Assembly: GCA_950097015.1 (NCBI GenBank)
Contig: CATNEN010000014.1
Coordinates: 1,674,001 to 1,738,000, forward strand
Direction of reading: 5' to 3'
DNA length: 64,000 bases
Origin: Macrostomum hystrix
Lineage: Eukaryota > Platyhelminthes > Macrostomidae
In this document: positions 41,113 to 51,446 of the stretch, piece by piece
Position numbering within the stretch: the first letter of the stretch is position 1
Layout: each line of letters opens with the position of its first letter
Notes under the pieces: generated by a model
The model's database searches: none
What the model saw: the letters and a program-made list of their open reading frames with translations, nothing else
What the model was told of the DNA's origin: nothing
Translations under genes and position numbers: made by a program

Positions 41113-43173
41113 GCTTATTGTTACTGTGGTTTGGCATACTCGACTTGAAGCATTATTTAACGCTGAAGCATTGCTTAACGCCGATTGTTTAATGCCGATT
41201 GTTTAACGATGCCTCATCGAATCAGAAACGTTCTAGACTTCACTGAGTACGTATTGTCTATGGCTACAACTGTGCCATATGGAGTGAAAAGCAGTAGAGG
41301 AATACATAGGTTGGACTCTGCTAAGCTGTGCCATAGACTATTGGAGCGAAAAGGAGTAGAGAAATGCAAAGGGTTTGCGTTTAACTACAAGTTATAAGTT
41401 TCACTGTCTGCACTGATTCCAAAAATGCATCTAATACATTGGAAAAACTTGCCGACCGACTCTTTTAACGGAGTATCTGCTAGCGAAATGGATTTTCTTT
41501 CAATGCTGAGTGCAACGGACCACTCGGAGGACGCTGATCTACTGGAATTTGTCAACTTCTTAGAAGATCCCGCCCGTGAAGATCAGTCGGTGCTGGACAT
41601 ATCATTACCGGATCTACCTGGTGACGCACCACTGTCGGTTGACGATCTCGATCGCATTGAAATCGATTCGCTACCCAAGACTACGCGAGAACAGATGTTC
41701 CAACATGGAAAAGCATTTGTGGAGTTTCTACGAAGACAAACTGAAGTGTCCCCTGAGACGATTTCGCAGACCATGCTGAATGAGTTTCTACGTTTCTACT
41801 ACTTTTTGTTAAAGAAAGCTGACGGAGGAAGGTACGCACCTGCGTCCTTGGTTTGCATCCGTGCCGGCATTCAGCGCTACTTTTGCATCGTTCTTAAGCG
41901 TTCTGTGGATATCATTTCTGGAGGAGAGTTTGCTGCCGCTAATAGAATGCTACGCGTCAAAGTACGCGAATACAATGGATCTGGTGCTGTCAGAAGACAA
42001 TATCCGCTAATTGAGGAAGGAGACCTAGAGCGATTGCGGAAATACTTTGATAGAAGCACAGCAGAACGTGTTCAGGATGAAGTGCGCTTCACATTACTCT
42101 ATACATTAGGTGAGCGCGGCCAAGAACATCTTAAATATCTCAAGAAGAAGGGCACCTTGGTAGAAGGAATAGATGCTGATAGCCAACCATATCTGAGCCT
42201 GCCAGATCTGCCAACGAAGAATCAATCGACTGATCCAACGCGTGCTAAGAACAACTCAGCAAAGCAAGCTCGCCTCTATGGACAGCAGCGAGATCTTGTC
42301 GTCGACTACTTAAAGCTGCTACCGGAGAACACAAAAGATTCATCCTTCTTTCCACGCCCACTGGCAAACGATGGAAGCGGTAACCTTCGTTTTTCAAGTA
42401 ACCAGGTTAGAGGCATTAATTGGCTAGCTAACTTCATGCGTCACCTGAGCGAGATCTGCCAGTTGTCAAAAATGTACACTAATCATTGCATCCGGGTCAC
42501 GCGTATTTCGGATTTGCATGAATGTGGACACAAGCTGGACGAAATCATGACTATTACTGGGCAGAGGGCCAAGTCGACTGTCCGGCGTTACTTGTCAAGA
42601 AGACGCGATCGGTCCATTAAACAAGTTTCGATTGCTGTAAGTAAAGCGCTGGAGCGACCACTAGCAACTACAAGTAACTTGAATACCGATGTCAAGCCGT
42701 TATGCGACGGAGCTGCCGAAGGTGCTGACGATGTTGTAGCGCCAATGATGGTAATCGAGTCTAGCGTCGGAGCCTCTGCCACTAGTGCTGAGGCGGCGGA
42801 GCCGGGAATTGTGCATATGACAGCCAACGACAGCGAGAAAAAAACAGTCGTCCTAAATTTCAACGGAAAATTCGAAAACTGCAGCTTCCAAATCAAAGGG
42901 ACGTAAGTCGCCAAGTTTCGTCATTTCAATATAGGGAATAAACTATATCGAGGTCCCATAACTATGTGAACGGAATAGTAATATTTATTGCTTGTATTGT
43001 AAAACACGTTATTAGTTCTGTTATTGCTAAATGTTGTTTTGATTTGTTTTAATTCCAAAATATAACTCAATATAGCTAACCAATAGTCTATGGTTAAATC
43101 TGCGAAACATCGTTAAACAATCAACTTCTCTGTGAAACGTTGTTAGTATGCTAAACTATAGCGACAATAAGCC
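41113..43173 (+). mobile_element. Tyrosine-recombinase element with terminal inverted repeats
   Basis: A 2.06-kb segment whose two ends are imperfect inverted copies. The outermost 28 bases pair with five mismatches, all transitions (left GCTTATTGTTACTGTGG..., right ending ...GCGACAATAAGC). Further in, GATTGTTTAACGATG at 41196 matches its complement at 43113, and CCATAGACTATTGG at 41333 matches its complement at 43081. The left arm is longer by about 100 bp, so an indel separates the blocks. The only gene between them is a DUF3504/Crypton-type tyrosine recombinase. Cryptons as usually described lack inverted repeats, and DIRS elements, which can have them, also carry reverse transcriptase, absent here. 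No target duplication was found. Confidence 0.62.
41425..42906 (+). CDS. Crypton/DUF3504-type tyrosine recombinase
   Basis: A single 493-codon open frame, likely an integrase-type site-specific recombinase that cuts through a tyrosine. N-terminal acidic segment to about residue 85; a core-binding SAM-like helical domain about 85-190 (TMLNEFLRFYYFLLKKADGG, SLVCIRAGIQRYF); catalytic domain about 195-395. Active-site candidates: Arg231 in LGERGQEHL, His354 and Arg357 in TNHCIRVTR, Tyr389 in VRRYLSRR. The second His of the usual box is Gln380 (TGQRAKS), and the conserved Lys is probably in the KKKGT turn. The C-terminus after residue 400 is Ala/Ser/Thr-rich and ends VLNFNGKFENCSFQIKGT. The frame is intact over 1.48 kb, with more balanced codon use than the GC-rich host genes, suggesting a recent arrival. 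Met22 (41488) is an alternative start. Confidence 0.82.
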   Translation: MHLIHWKNLPTDSFNGVSASEMDFLSMLSATDHSEDADLLEFVNFLEDPAREDQSVLDISLPDLPGDAPLSVDDLDRIEIDSLPKTTREQMFQHGKAFVEFLRRQTEVSPETISQTMLNEFLRFYYFLLKKADGGRYAPASLVCIRAGIQRYFCIVLKRSVDIISGGEFAAANRMLRVKVREYNGSGAVRRQYPLIEEGDLERLRKYFDRSTAERVQDEVRFTLLYTLGERGQEHLKYLKKKGTLVEGIDADSQPYLSLPDLPTKNQSTDPTRAKNNSAKQARLYGQQRDLVVDYLKLLPENTKDSSFFPRPLANDGSGNLRFSSNQVRGINWLANFMRHLSEICQLSKMYTNHCIRVTRISDLHECGHKLDEIMTITGQRAKSTVRRYLSRRRDRSIKQVSIAVSKALERPLATTSNLNTDVKPLCDGAAEGADDVVAPMMVIESSVGASATSAEAAEPGIVHMTANDSEKKTVVLNFNGKFENCSFQIKGT

Positions 43174-43773
43174 TCGATTGGTATACCCCTAAAAACCCCT
43201 TCAAAATGATACAATATATACGAGCGCGTATCATACCATTCCAGTTCACTATTGCTGTCGTTTGCAAAATTCTCTTCGAATGAATATGGCCAGGTGTCGT
43301 ATTTCCCAACAGTTGCTGGTAGCAGACTTTTTTGCCATAGACAGCGGCTTCTCGCTTCGGATTTTAGAACCATGACTATGTGGCCAGTCCTGCTGGCCAT
43401 CGGTATTGGCAGGGCTAACGATGCCCAACACTGCTTAAACCTTTAAGTGTGTGCCTGTGTGCCTGCTGTGTCAAAAACTTTAAAACGAACTACAATACTC
43501 GTATTCGATTTCTATCTTTAACCACTAAGCACTAAACTGTAGCTTTTTTATATGCTCTTGGCTTTTTGATCGCTAAGAGTTACTTCTCATCGATCTTAGA
43601 ATGAGCTTCAATAAATTAGGAGAATTAGTTTGATTTGAGAACTGTACATCTGATTTAAGATATTAAGATATTTAAGATATTATATTTAGGTACATGGAGG
43701 ATTTAAAGGATTTGGGTGCTGGATTTGCTGGACTGTCTAAGAGACAACTAGGAAAGATCATTGCAAGCAAGCG
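43174..43773. other. Right flank of the recombinase element
   Basis: AT-rich; no gene recognised. A TATATACG word lies near 43212. The sequence from 43694 begins a short open frame (MEDLKDLGAGFAGLSKRQLG), interrupted by the retroposon at 43786; its origin is unknown. Confidence 0.35.
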
Positions 43774-43953
43774 AGGACCGCAAGGGGGGCAATGGCCTGC
43801 GCCTCCACGAGGTGCCCCCCCGGAGGACGCAAGTCCTACGAAATGCAGGCCATCAAACGAACCCTGGGAAGGCGGGCATCATCTGATGCCCGGTGCCATG
43901 GGCCCTGGCCCGCGCACGCCCGAAGAAGAAGAAGAAGAAGAAGGACCGCAAGG
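43774..43953 (+). mobile_element. Short (GAA)n-tailed retroposon with 12-bp target duplication
   Basis: The insert 43786-43941 is GC-rich in an AT-rich setting. It is flanked by identical copies of AGGACCGCAAGG at 43774-43785 and 43942-43953. It ends in a clean (GAA) run of seven or so repeats directly before the second copy, as expected for target-primed insertion of a non-LTR-driven SINE. It starts GGGGCAATGGCCTGCGCC and contains the pair CATCATCTGATGCCCGG. No pol III A/B boxes are obvious in the 156 bp, so it may be a 5'-truncated 3' end of a longer element. Confidence 0.8.
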
Positions 43954-44399
43954 AGCGGAGTGGTTGTGAGATGGTCAAGAAAGTAGTTGATACACTTCGT
44001 TGTTTAATATCTTAAAACATCTAATCAGATGTTAAAGTGATGTAAAAGTAATTTATGAGGTTGTTTTAAAGGACCTTGGTGACAGCATGGAGTCCATATA
44101 TCATGGTCCAATCATATTATTGTGTTCCAATAATATCATTACGTGTTTTAAAATTTCTGTACGAATGCCAACAACGGTAAATCGGAGAAAAATATAACAT
44201 CCTAGTTGAAGAGACTAACTTCTGGAAAACTGTCGACCAGGCTTCCTGTCGCCATCTTTGATCATAGGAGTCCTAGAGGACGCAATAAGACCCGAAACCC
44301 CAAAAAACATAAATTATTTCAAGTTCCCAGCTTAAGATCAGCTGAACAACCCCCGCCCAGGAGTTAAAGCATTACATTTTTGAGCGGGTCTATCATTCA

Positions 44400-44880
44400 T
44401 TAGTTGCAGTAAAAACGATTTATCAAGAACAAGATGGGAGGAGTCTAATGCTTCAAGCTGAGAGGGTGGAACAACAGGATTGCTGTGCACTATTCTGCCT
44501 TTAATTCAGTGATCAGCTCAATACTCGAGTAGCTCATCAACAAGCTGGGGCGAGACTGTCTCACCAACAGGGATGCAGACAAGAGCACAGCTCATTAACA
44601 GATGAATATCAGATGCCAGAATCGATGCAGTTGATCAAGGACAAGATGGGAGAACCCAGTGCTTCCAGCTGAGGCAAATAGAGCAGTGCGCTAATCAGCG
44701 GCCAAAATAGAGTAAACAACTCAAAATCCGAGTGGCTCGTTAACCTACTGGGACCAGACTGTCTCACTAACAGGGATGCAGACAACAGCACAGCTTATCA
44801 ACAGATGAATATCAGATGCCAGAATCGATGCAGTCGATCAAGGACAAGATGGGAGAACCCAGTGCTTTAAGCTGGAAGGT
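44400..44880. repeat. Degenerate ~205-220-bp tandem duplication
   Basis: A segment including AACAGGGATGCAGACAA, CAGATGAATATCAGATGCCA and GATCAAGGACAAGATGGGAG occurs at about 44565-44665 and again at about 44770-44875, offset near 203 bp. A third, partial copy (CAAGAACAAGATGGGAGGAG) is at about 44426. No coding frame is shared. Confidence 0.75.
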
Positions 44881-47800
44881 TCGTTCCAAAACTGTACCAA
44901 CAGTGCATTGCACTGTAAAAGGCAGCGCACTCCAGAAATGCAGTGACCTGCGAAGCACTCTATGGGTTTGTTGAATAGCTGGCACAAGAATTTCTGCTCA
45001 TACCGTATAAGTATAATAAATATCATCTTTACCATCTGCACTGTGTTCAATACACACTATGATCATAAATGACTGCAAGTTGGACATACAAAATAACATC
45101 AATTCATATGATCAATGCCCTAATTTGTTAATTTGTTAATTTGTTACGCTCCATCACACTTATGCAGAAACCACACTAAGCGTGTGAATGTGATGAGTTT
45201 GCCTACCACGCTATATTGTGTTATATATAGCACTTGCGTGTCTGGTAACCATATCGTAGCACATATCAATTCTAGTCTATATTGCATGTGGTAATTATTA
45301 GAAAATGAACTACATTTCTTTGATGTTTGATCAATAGTCAACATGTAAAGTTTTGTAATAGCTTATCTATGCACTAGCTTGCTTTTCGCCTTCGCACAAA
45401 CAATTTTCAGACTCCGGGAAACTATAGACTTCACATTGCAGACGGCTATAATTTTGGGCCAACATAAAAAACACTAGCAATTCTCCTGACTCAAGCTACG
45501 TGGATCTGCTTCGAGAAGCGAGAAAGAATGCCTGGAAAAAGTTAGATTCCTTGTCTTCTTCAAGGTGCGTTCGACATTAGTTTGCTGTATTCTAATCTGT
45601 GTCTGTGTGTATCTGTGTGCCAGCATACCGCAGATTAGATTAGATTAGATTTGCTAAACCCTATAAACCTTGATTTGATAGGGTATGACTTAGTCCTTGA
45701 ACTAATTTAAGAACGTTTCTCGCATATGGTACTGCAATTTCGTTTTTCATAGTTGTTTTTTATCAAGAAAATAACTTTTTTATTGTCCAACTTTTCCCTT
45801 TTGTTTTGTGTGCACTTTCTTCCGAATTTTCTTCGCTTTTGTTTCGGGTTTTCAACGAGTAAAACATTTCCTTGTTTACAATTGCAGTATTCTAATCTAC
45901 AAGTATGTCTGTATTCTATTCAAATTTTTGTTTCTCATCAGAAAGAAAAAAATTCATTGTACAATTATTTTTCCCTTTCAATTTTACACCAACTGTAAAA
46001 CACCCCATCGCCTTCTCTCTGCTCTATCCTCCTTCCTCTCGCTGTACATGCACCATCTAGTTATGAAATATATTAACAAAACGAGCTGAGTTCCTACATT
46101 AACTGGGAGTTAATGTGAGCTCACATCCCAGAGCACGGCTGAAGGGGCAGTGCAGAGCTAAGTATTCTATTGCTGCAGCACAAGGAAACTGTGAGGCCCT
46201 TGTGAGTCACGCACATCTCTCCTGCGCTTGCGTTCGTGGTTGTACATCTCGCGAGTGTACTGGTACGCCACCCCATAAGGGTGGGTTGTTTTTAGGCCCA
46301 TCGATCGTATTCTTCGCATCTATTTAATATGAGCATCGCATTGTGAGTGACAAAATATACTTCGTGTCTGAAGCTTAAGTCGCGTCTCTTACAAAACATT
46401 TCGATTAAAGGTTTCACTGCCAGTAATATGGTATCTCCATTAAGTATAATGTTCATTTTTTCAGATGACTTTTCAGTTTAATAAAATTGAGTAGAAATCA
46501 CTTAGAAACATCGAACGAACTCAGTCATGTAGCAAGTGACTTCTAGATTGATTTCCAATCAAATCCCAACCGAAAATTTGTACCCAAGTCGATTGGTCTT
46601 GCATATTCTACTGGCAGTAGTAGGTCAGGAAACGTGACTAAAATTAGTAAAAGCTGCTATATTTTTTATTTAGACTTGGACAGGCTCTAGACCATCGAAA
46701 TTCAAATTTACTTGTCGAAGTAAATTGGATTAGGTGTACTAGATTATTTAGGTATCTGGCTAAACTTGGTTGTTGGGGGTCTAGGAGTTTGACTAGGCGT
46801 TTTTTGCGAAGGCATCAATGATAGAGCATCTCTAGAGCTTTCCAACAACACCAAGAATGTCAAGAAATACCCACCAGAAGGCTGTCAATTGACCTCAAGA
46901 GTGTCAGAGGTACCTCCTATTCGATGGCGCTATGAGTAGATTATAATGCTTTACTAGACTGGCTGCCAGCGGACAACGGCTGCAGATCTATTGACAGGAT
47001 TACCAAAAGGCATTTATCTATCTGGCCCCAATTGGGCCAGATATGCAGCCAACCGTACAGCTGCAGCTATTGCACTGTGAAGAATGCGAAGAACATAAGA
47101 TTAGAGTCCAGTCAAAGGCAAGTGGAATAGGCTGCCTTTTTAGGTAGTGCACAAATAACCTAGGCCCAATCAGAATAAAATATTACTCATCAAAGATTTA
47201 TAACAAATGCTATAGCCTATGAGCATAGAGAGCTGTAAGTTATCAGCAAGAAGCTATAGCTAGGCCTATGCCCTCCCTAGATATCTTATGTCCTTAGTCA
47301 ATCATAGTCTATCCTGCACCTCGAAGGGAATAGCAGGGATGCAAATTGATTAAAAATGAGTAGCTTGATATATAGCATATGCCAAGTAACAAAAAAGATA
47401 AAATATGAGAAGTCTAACCTCATAAGTTAGGCACAGAAAAAATTTGCTAACATTACAAGAGAAGTGGCAGAAATATGTAAATTATCTAGCCTTTTCGAGC
47501 CTAGACTATCAAATTTACAAGCACAAACCCAATAACAGATAGTTATCAAATAGTAACCAAAAAAAATTTTTACATAACATTAAGACATGTCAAGCAATGT
47601 CATGAAGTGCTGACAAATCAAGGTCATCAAAACAATGCTGCCCAGGAACCAGGGCTGGTCTGCAAGCAAGAACGCAGCCCAGAACAAAATGCTGTGTGAC
47701 TCCATGGTATTCTAAGCTGACAGGCAGAAGGAAACGACACAAAGGTCAACTGTTTAAATAAGGAAGACAGTGAATGCTAAAAACCATAAAAAATTAATTT

Positions 47801-48220
47801 ATACATCAATATTGATTTAGAATAACCTGTAAACAAAGTCAAGCAAAACCGTGCAGACATAGGGCAGATGTTTAGCTAAAAATTAAATTATTAAACAGCA
47901 ATTTTGAATATATTTTATATTTAATACACTCAAATATTCACTAAAAAAATATGATCACGGAATATTGTTCTAGTTCTTAACTTGAAGTCCATGAAGTGCT
48001 TTAGCATTTTTCTTGACATTAACACAAAGTCAAAATATACTACTATACTATTTGTAAATTTCTCTTTTTTCTACTAACATATAGAGAGAGAAAGAATATT
48101 ATAGGGTGTTCAGATTCATCAAACCAGGATGTATTTAAATATTGCTGGGGATGGCTGACCATCTGCCAGAGTTGATATCTAGGAACTTAATATAATGTAT
48201 TATTTTAAACACTTTGTTTG
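44881..48220. other. AT-rich non-genic stretch
   Basis: About 3.3 kb with no supported gene. Short open frames (for example 45753-46089) are Phe/Leu-rich low-complexity translations. It holds a SINE core fragment (47010-47080) and a few TAGGCCTA words (about 47260). No arrays are present, unlike the gene-rich parts. Confidence 0.4.
47010..47080. mobile_element. SINE 3'-core fragment
   Basis: CCCCAATTGGGCCAGATATG followed by CAGCCAAC and ACAGCTGCAGCTATTG matches the minus-strand SINE core at 10381-10440 and the fragment at 37915. The tRNA-like head is missing. Confidence 0.55.
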
Positions 48221-48609
48221 TATAGTAGGGATGCTTTTATCATTTTTTTAAAAAAGTCAAATTCGTACCTATGCTCTTTGTTTTAATGCGCTAAATATTT
48301 TTATATGTAAAATATTATAAATATTCTGTCAAATTCATTCTTTTTAACAAACCTTTTTGTGTATATAAACAAGTGCAATTCCTATGAGACAAAGCAACGT
48401 GCCAGTGTGGCGAAAAGCAAATAAGCTATAACTGAGTAAGAAAATGTTTAAGTGTTGAGTTGGTTATTTGTGGCTGTGACCCTCTGATCCACGGAAAACG
48501 CCCAGCAAAGACTGGAGAACCAGAGACCAGTGCCTTAGAAGGATAAGCCGCTTGTGCCAAGAGATACGCTACCAAGAGATAGAAAAGTAGAGTGAGAAGC
48601 CCTGTTACA
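48221..48609 (+). repeat. Left LTR
   Basis: Starts TATAGTAGGG (the right copy starts TGTAGTAGGG) and ends near GCCCTGTTACA, immediately before the primer-binding-like site. It contains a TATATAA promoter at about 48362. The part from 48444 on is not present in the right copy. Confidence 0.7.
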
Positions 48610-48638
48610 ACTTTGGTGGCAGCGGTGGGATTAGAGAA

Positions 48639-49022
48639 ATGGCCTCAATCAAGAATACAGAGATTATCAAGAAGAATGAAGTATTCATAGAGATGTCGAT
48701 TATTATGCTGATAATAGCAGTGCTGATGAATCAGCAGCCAGGTATCCCTCTACTATTTGGAAGTGGTGGAACACAGTCAATGTTCGGAAATAATGGAAAT
48801 CAGACAATGCCTGGAAGCCAGGAAGAAAAGAAAAAGCCTATGGGAAGAGGCATGATTTCGATGCAGAATAAGCAAGATATGGAGTACATCACAGAGAGAA
48901 ATGTACATAAGTTTAGTGGATGCTTCTTCTGTGCTAAACCAGGACCTGTGAGGCCAGATGGGCACACACTGACACAGTGTCGCATCACCTTGAACACCCT
49001 GAAGCCGAACATGCCGAAGTAA
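48639..49022 (+). CDS. Gag-like small open frame of the LTR element
   Basis: 127 codons starting 30 nt after the primer-binding-like site, the normal place for gag. The translation is Gln/Asn/Gly/Met-rich in the middle and ends with a Cys/His cluster (GCFFCAKPG, then DGHTLTQC) that could be a single zinc knuckle-like finger. It is far shorter than an intact gag, so the capsid part seems to be lost. Assignment is positional. Confidence 0.5.
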   Translation: MASIKNTEIIKKNEVFIEMSIIMLIIAVLMNQQPGIPLLFGSGGTQSMFGNNGNQTMPGSQEEKKKPMGRGMISMQNKQDMEYITERNVHKFSGCFFCAKPGPVRPDGHTLTQCRITLNTLKPNMPK

Positions 49023-50311
49023 GATAATAGAGAAGGCACGGTACACCAGAGAAGTGTACTAAGTGTGTAAATTTGTGTAAATATGTGTTGTCTTTAGTTG
49101 TCGCAGTTGTCACAAGCCGCTAAGAAAATCATAAAAAATAGGGAGTCAAGGAAATAATAAATGGGCACACGGCTGTAGAAAATATGTGCTCCAATACCTA
49201 CTCAGTAGAAAAAGGAGTAGTGTGCAAAGAAAATGTAGAAGTTATGTTAAAGGCATCTAATGTTATAAGAAAGAATCTGTCTATAGGAGAAAGTGTTATA
49301 AGTCGGGCATGTGAAATTAATTATTAAGAAATCTCTGAATGAATTGTTACTAGTTGGCTTGCTCCAATGAAGTACAGTAAAAGAAGTATAAGAAGTATTC
49401 TTAAGGGGAAGAGCAATGTAACGTCACAACTTAACGAAGAGTATGAAGAAATGAGAAGTGATTTCTCTCTGAAAGAGTTACTAGTAGCTGACATGTTTCA
49501 GTGAATTAAGGTAACTCAGAAGGGGAGGTGAAGTTTTCGGAGTGTTCCTGGATTGAAGTCCAGAAGCCCAGAGAGTAGTAGACTCTGGGAAAGTCATTGA
49601 CAAGTTGTGAAGTCATGACTAAGTGATCAGTTCCAAAAGGCTGAGAAGAAGGCGCAGTGCTGATCTGAGGGATCAGATGTAGAGCCAGTGTTGTGGAATT
49701 TTGTAGAGGCACAAAGGTTGCCTGAAGTGGCCTACCTGAAGAAAGACACACTGTGGCCTGATGATCAGATGAGGACTGTGTTGTGATGTAAATAGGCATG
49801 ATTGTTGCCTGAGAAAATAAAAGTGAAGAGGCCTAAAGAAATAAGAGGAGACTCCTGTGTGAAATTGGAGAAGGCACGTGGCCTGAGGATAATCAAATAA
49901 GAAATTATGTAAGCAGAGTAAATAGATTAGAGAAGGCAGATGAGTCAACAGGAATAAATTAGGAAATTGGATATTGCCTGCATGCCAGTTAAAGTAAGCG
50001 ACAGATGGTCGAGAAATAAATATTACAGATCACCTCTTAGTTGTGAGATTTAATTAAAAGAGCGAGGTGATGAAGAAGAATATGTGACAACTGTGCGACA
50101 TATTGTGTAAATAGTTGTATAAACACGCTTTAAACGTTGTGAAAATAGTATTAAGTGTTGTCTTTGAATATTTCTGTTGTATAAACCGAAAGGAATAAGT
50201 TATGCGTGCTACTGTGAGTAAACGTGAAAGCTCATCCAAGCTCAATATCCTCGCCATTATGAAAGGGACGAGAGCAATAAATTTCACCGAAAGAAGAGAG
50301 CCTCTTACAGA

Positions 50312-51127
50312 GTGTTGGCTAAGCTTTCGGACACAGTTTTCCGAGTCCAGAAAGAGGAGAATAGAAAACTAATCGGTGCCATGATGCTGGTACACCGGAA
50401 TAATCTGACTCCTGTACCAAACTTGGTCAAAGCCACGGGCATGCCCGAAAGTTCTGACATGGAGAAGAGAGAACCAACAGATAAGGGAAGGCAGGAGACT
50501 GCCCAGAAGATCCAGAAAAGAAAGGAAGTGCAACCTAAGATTGTGAAAAAGGCAGTCCAAGAAATCGAGCAAGAAGAAAGCTCTGACTCAGAAGAGGAAA
50601 GAATTCAATGGAGAGCTTGCAAAGAGACAGACATAAGTGGAAGTAAGATTGAAGAAACTGATGAAGACTCTGACACAGATTCCGGAAGTTCGGCAGAAGA
50701 ACTTATCGAAGACTCTGAAAAGGAAACGGAGGAAGAGTTAGAAAAGTCAAAAGAAGATAACGAAGAAGAACCTGAAGCTGAACCATCAGACCATGATGTT
50801 GTGGAGGAACCAGCCTGTGAGGAGGAGGCTGAGGACCGAGCGGATGCAGCCAGTGGAACGGCAGCACCACTTCAGTGGCGAGAGGTGCGGTACAACCTGC
50901 GGCCAAGAAAGCCTACAGTCATCAATGAGCCAGCAGGTCCGACACCTGTCGCGAATCGCAGGGAGGCACCGCGTAAGCCTAACAAGTATGGCTTTGTGCC
51001 AAGGAAGCGGTACGCCCAGTCGCCCACTACCAGTGACAGCAGAAACGGCAGCAGCAGCAGCAGCGGCAGCAGCAGCAGCAGCAGCGACGAAGAAACGGAG
51101 GCGACAGGACTGATGATGGTGACCTGA
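50312..51127 (+). CDS. Acidic open frame ending in an integrase-tail-like segment
   Basis: Open from 50312 (first ATG 50381) to 51127, just inside the right LTR. The long Glu/Asp/Ser-rich middle is followed by EVRYNLRPRKPT, a wording common at the extreme C-terminus of Gypsy-type integrases or downstream proteins, and a polySer run encoded by (CAG/AGC)n at 51042-51085. It is probably the surviving 3' end of pol or a downstream frame after an internal deletion; the upstream segment 49023-50311 is full of stops. Confidence 0.5.
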   Translation: MLAKLSDTVFRVQKEENRKLIGAMMLVHRNNLTPVPNLVKATGMPESSDMEKREPTDKGRQETAQKIQKRKEVQPKIVKKAVQEIEQEESSDSEEERIQWRACKETDISGSKIEETDEDSDTDSGSSAEELIEDSEKETEEELEKSKEDNEEEPEAEPSDHDVVEEPACEEEAEDRADAASGTAAPLQWREVRYNLRPRKPTVINEPAGPTPVANRREAPRKPNKYGFVPRKRYAQSPTTSDSRNGSSSSSGSSSSSSDEETEATGLMMVT

Positions 51128-51224
51128 TGCTACACAAAGTAAAATTGACTCATGCGGCTTAAATAACATTACTAAAAATATCACTCATGCTTTATTCAAT
51201 TTTTATATTTGGGAAGGCAGGTTG

Positions 51225-51446
51225 TAGTAGGGATGTTTTTATCATTTTTTTTAAAAGTCAAATTCGTACCTATGCTCTTTGTTTTAATGCGCTAAATATT
51301 TTTTATATGTAAAATATTATGAATATTCTGTCAAATTCATTCATTTTAACAAACCTTTTTTGTGTATATAAACAAGTGCAATTCCTATGAGACAAAGCAA
51401 CGTGCCAGTGTGGCGAAAAGCAAATAAGCTATAACTGAGTAAGAAA
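51225..51446 (+). repeat. Right LTR, truncated
   Basis: Matches 48223-48443 with a handful of substitutions and small indels in A/T runs, then the match stops at AGTAAGAAA. What follows (GTGGGACCCCAACAACC) is unrelated to the left LTR. Confidence 0.75.

Larger units (their letters stand above)
48221..51446 (+). mobile_element. Non-autonomous LTR retrotransposon
   Basis: Two direct repeats of about 222 bp (48223-48443 and 51225-51446), more than 90% alike by eye, begin TAGTAGGGATG and include AAATTCGTACCTATGC, a TATATAA box and GCAACGTGCCAGTGTGGC. In the left copy the likely U5 continues to about 48609 (ends TTACA) and is followed by TTTGGTGGCAGCGGTGGGA, which has the place and look of a primer-binding site. 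The right copy stops after the shared part, so it is truncated. The 2.6-kb interior has a gag-like frame and an acidic frame but no protease, reverse transcriptase or integrase core. Confidence 0.8.

Noticed and set aside
43694-43969. 91-codon open frame starting MEDLKDLGAGF
   Set aside because: More than half of it is the inserted (GAA)n-tailed retroposon and its target duplication; the remainder is too short to support a gene.
45753-46089. Phe/Leu-rich open frames as a small membrane protein
   Set aside because: T-rich low-complexity DNA gives such readings by chance; two overlapping frames look equally hydrophobic.
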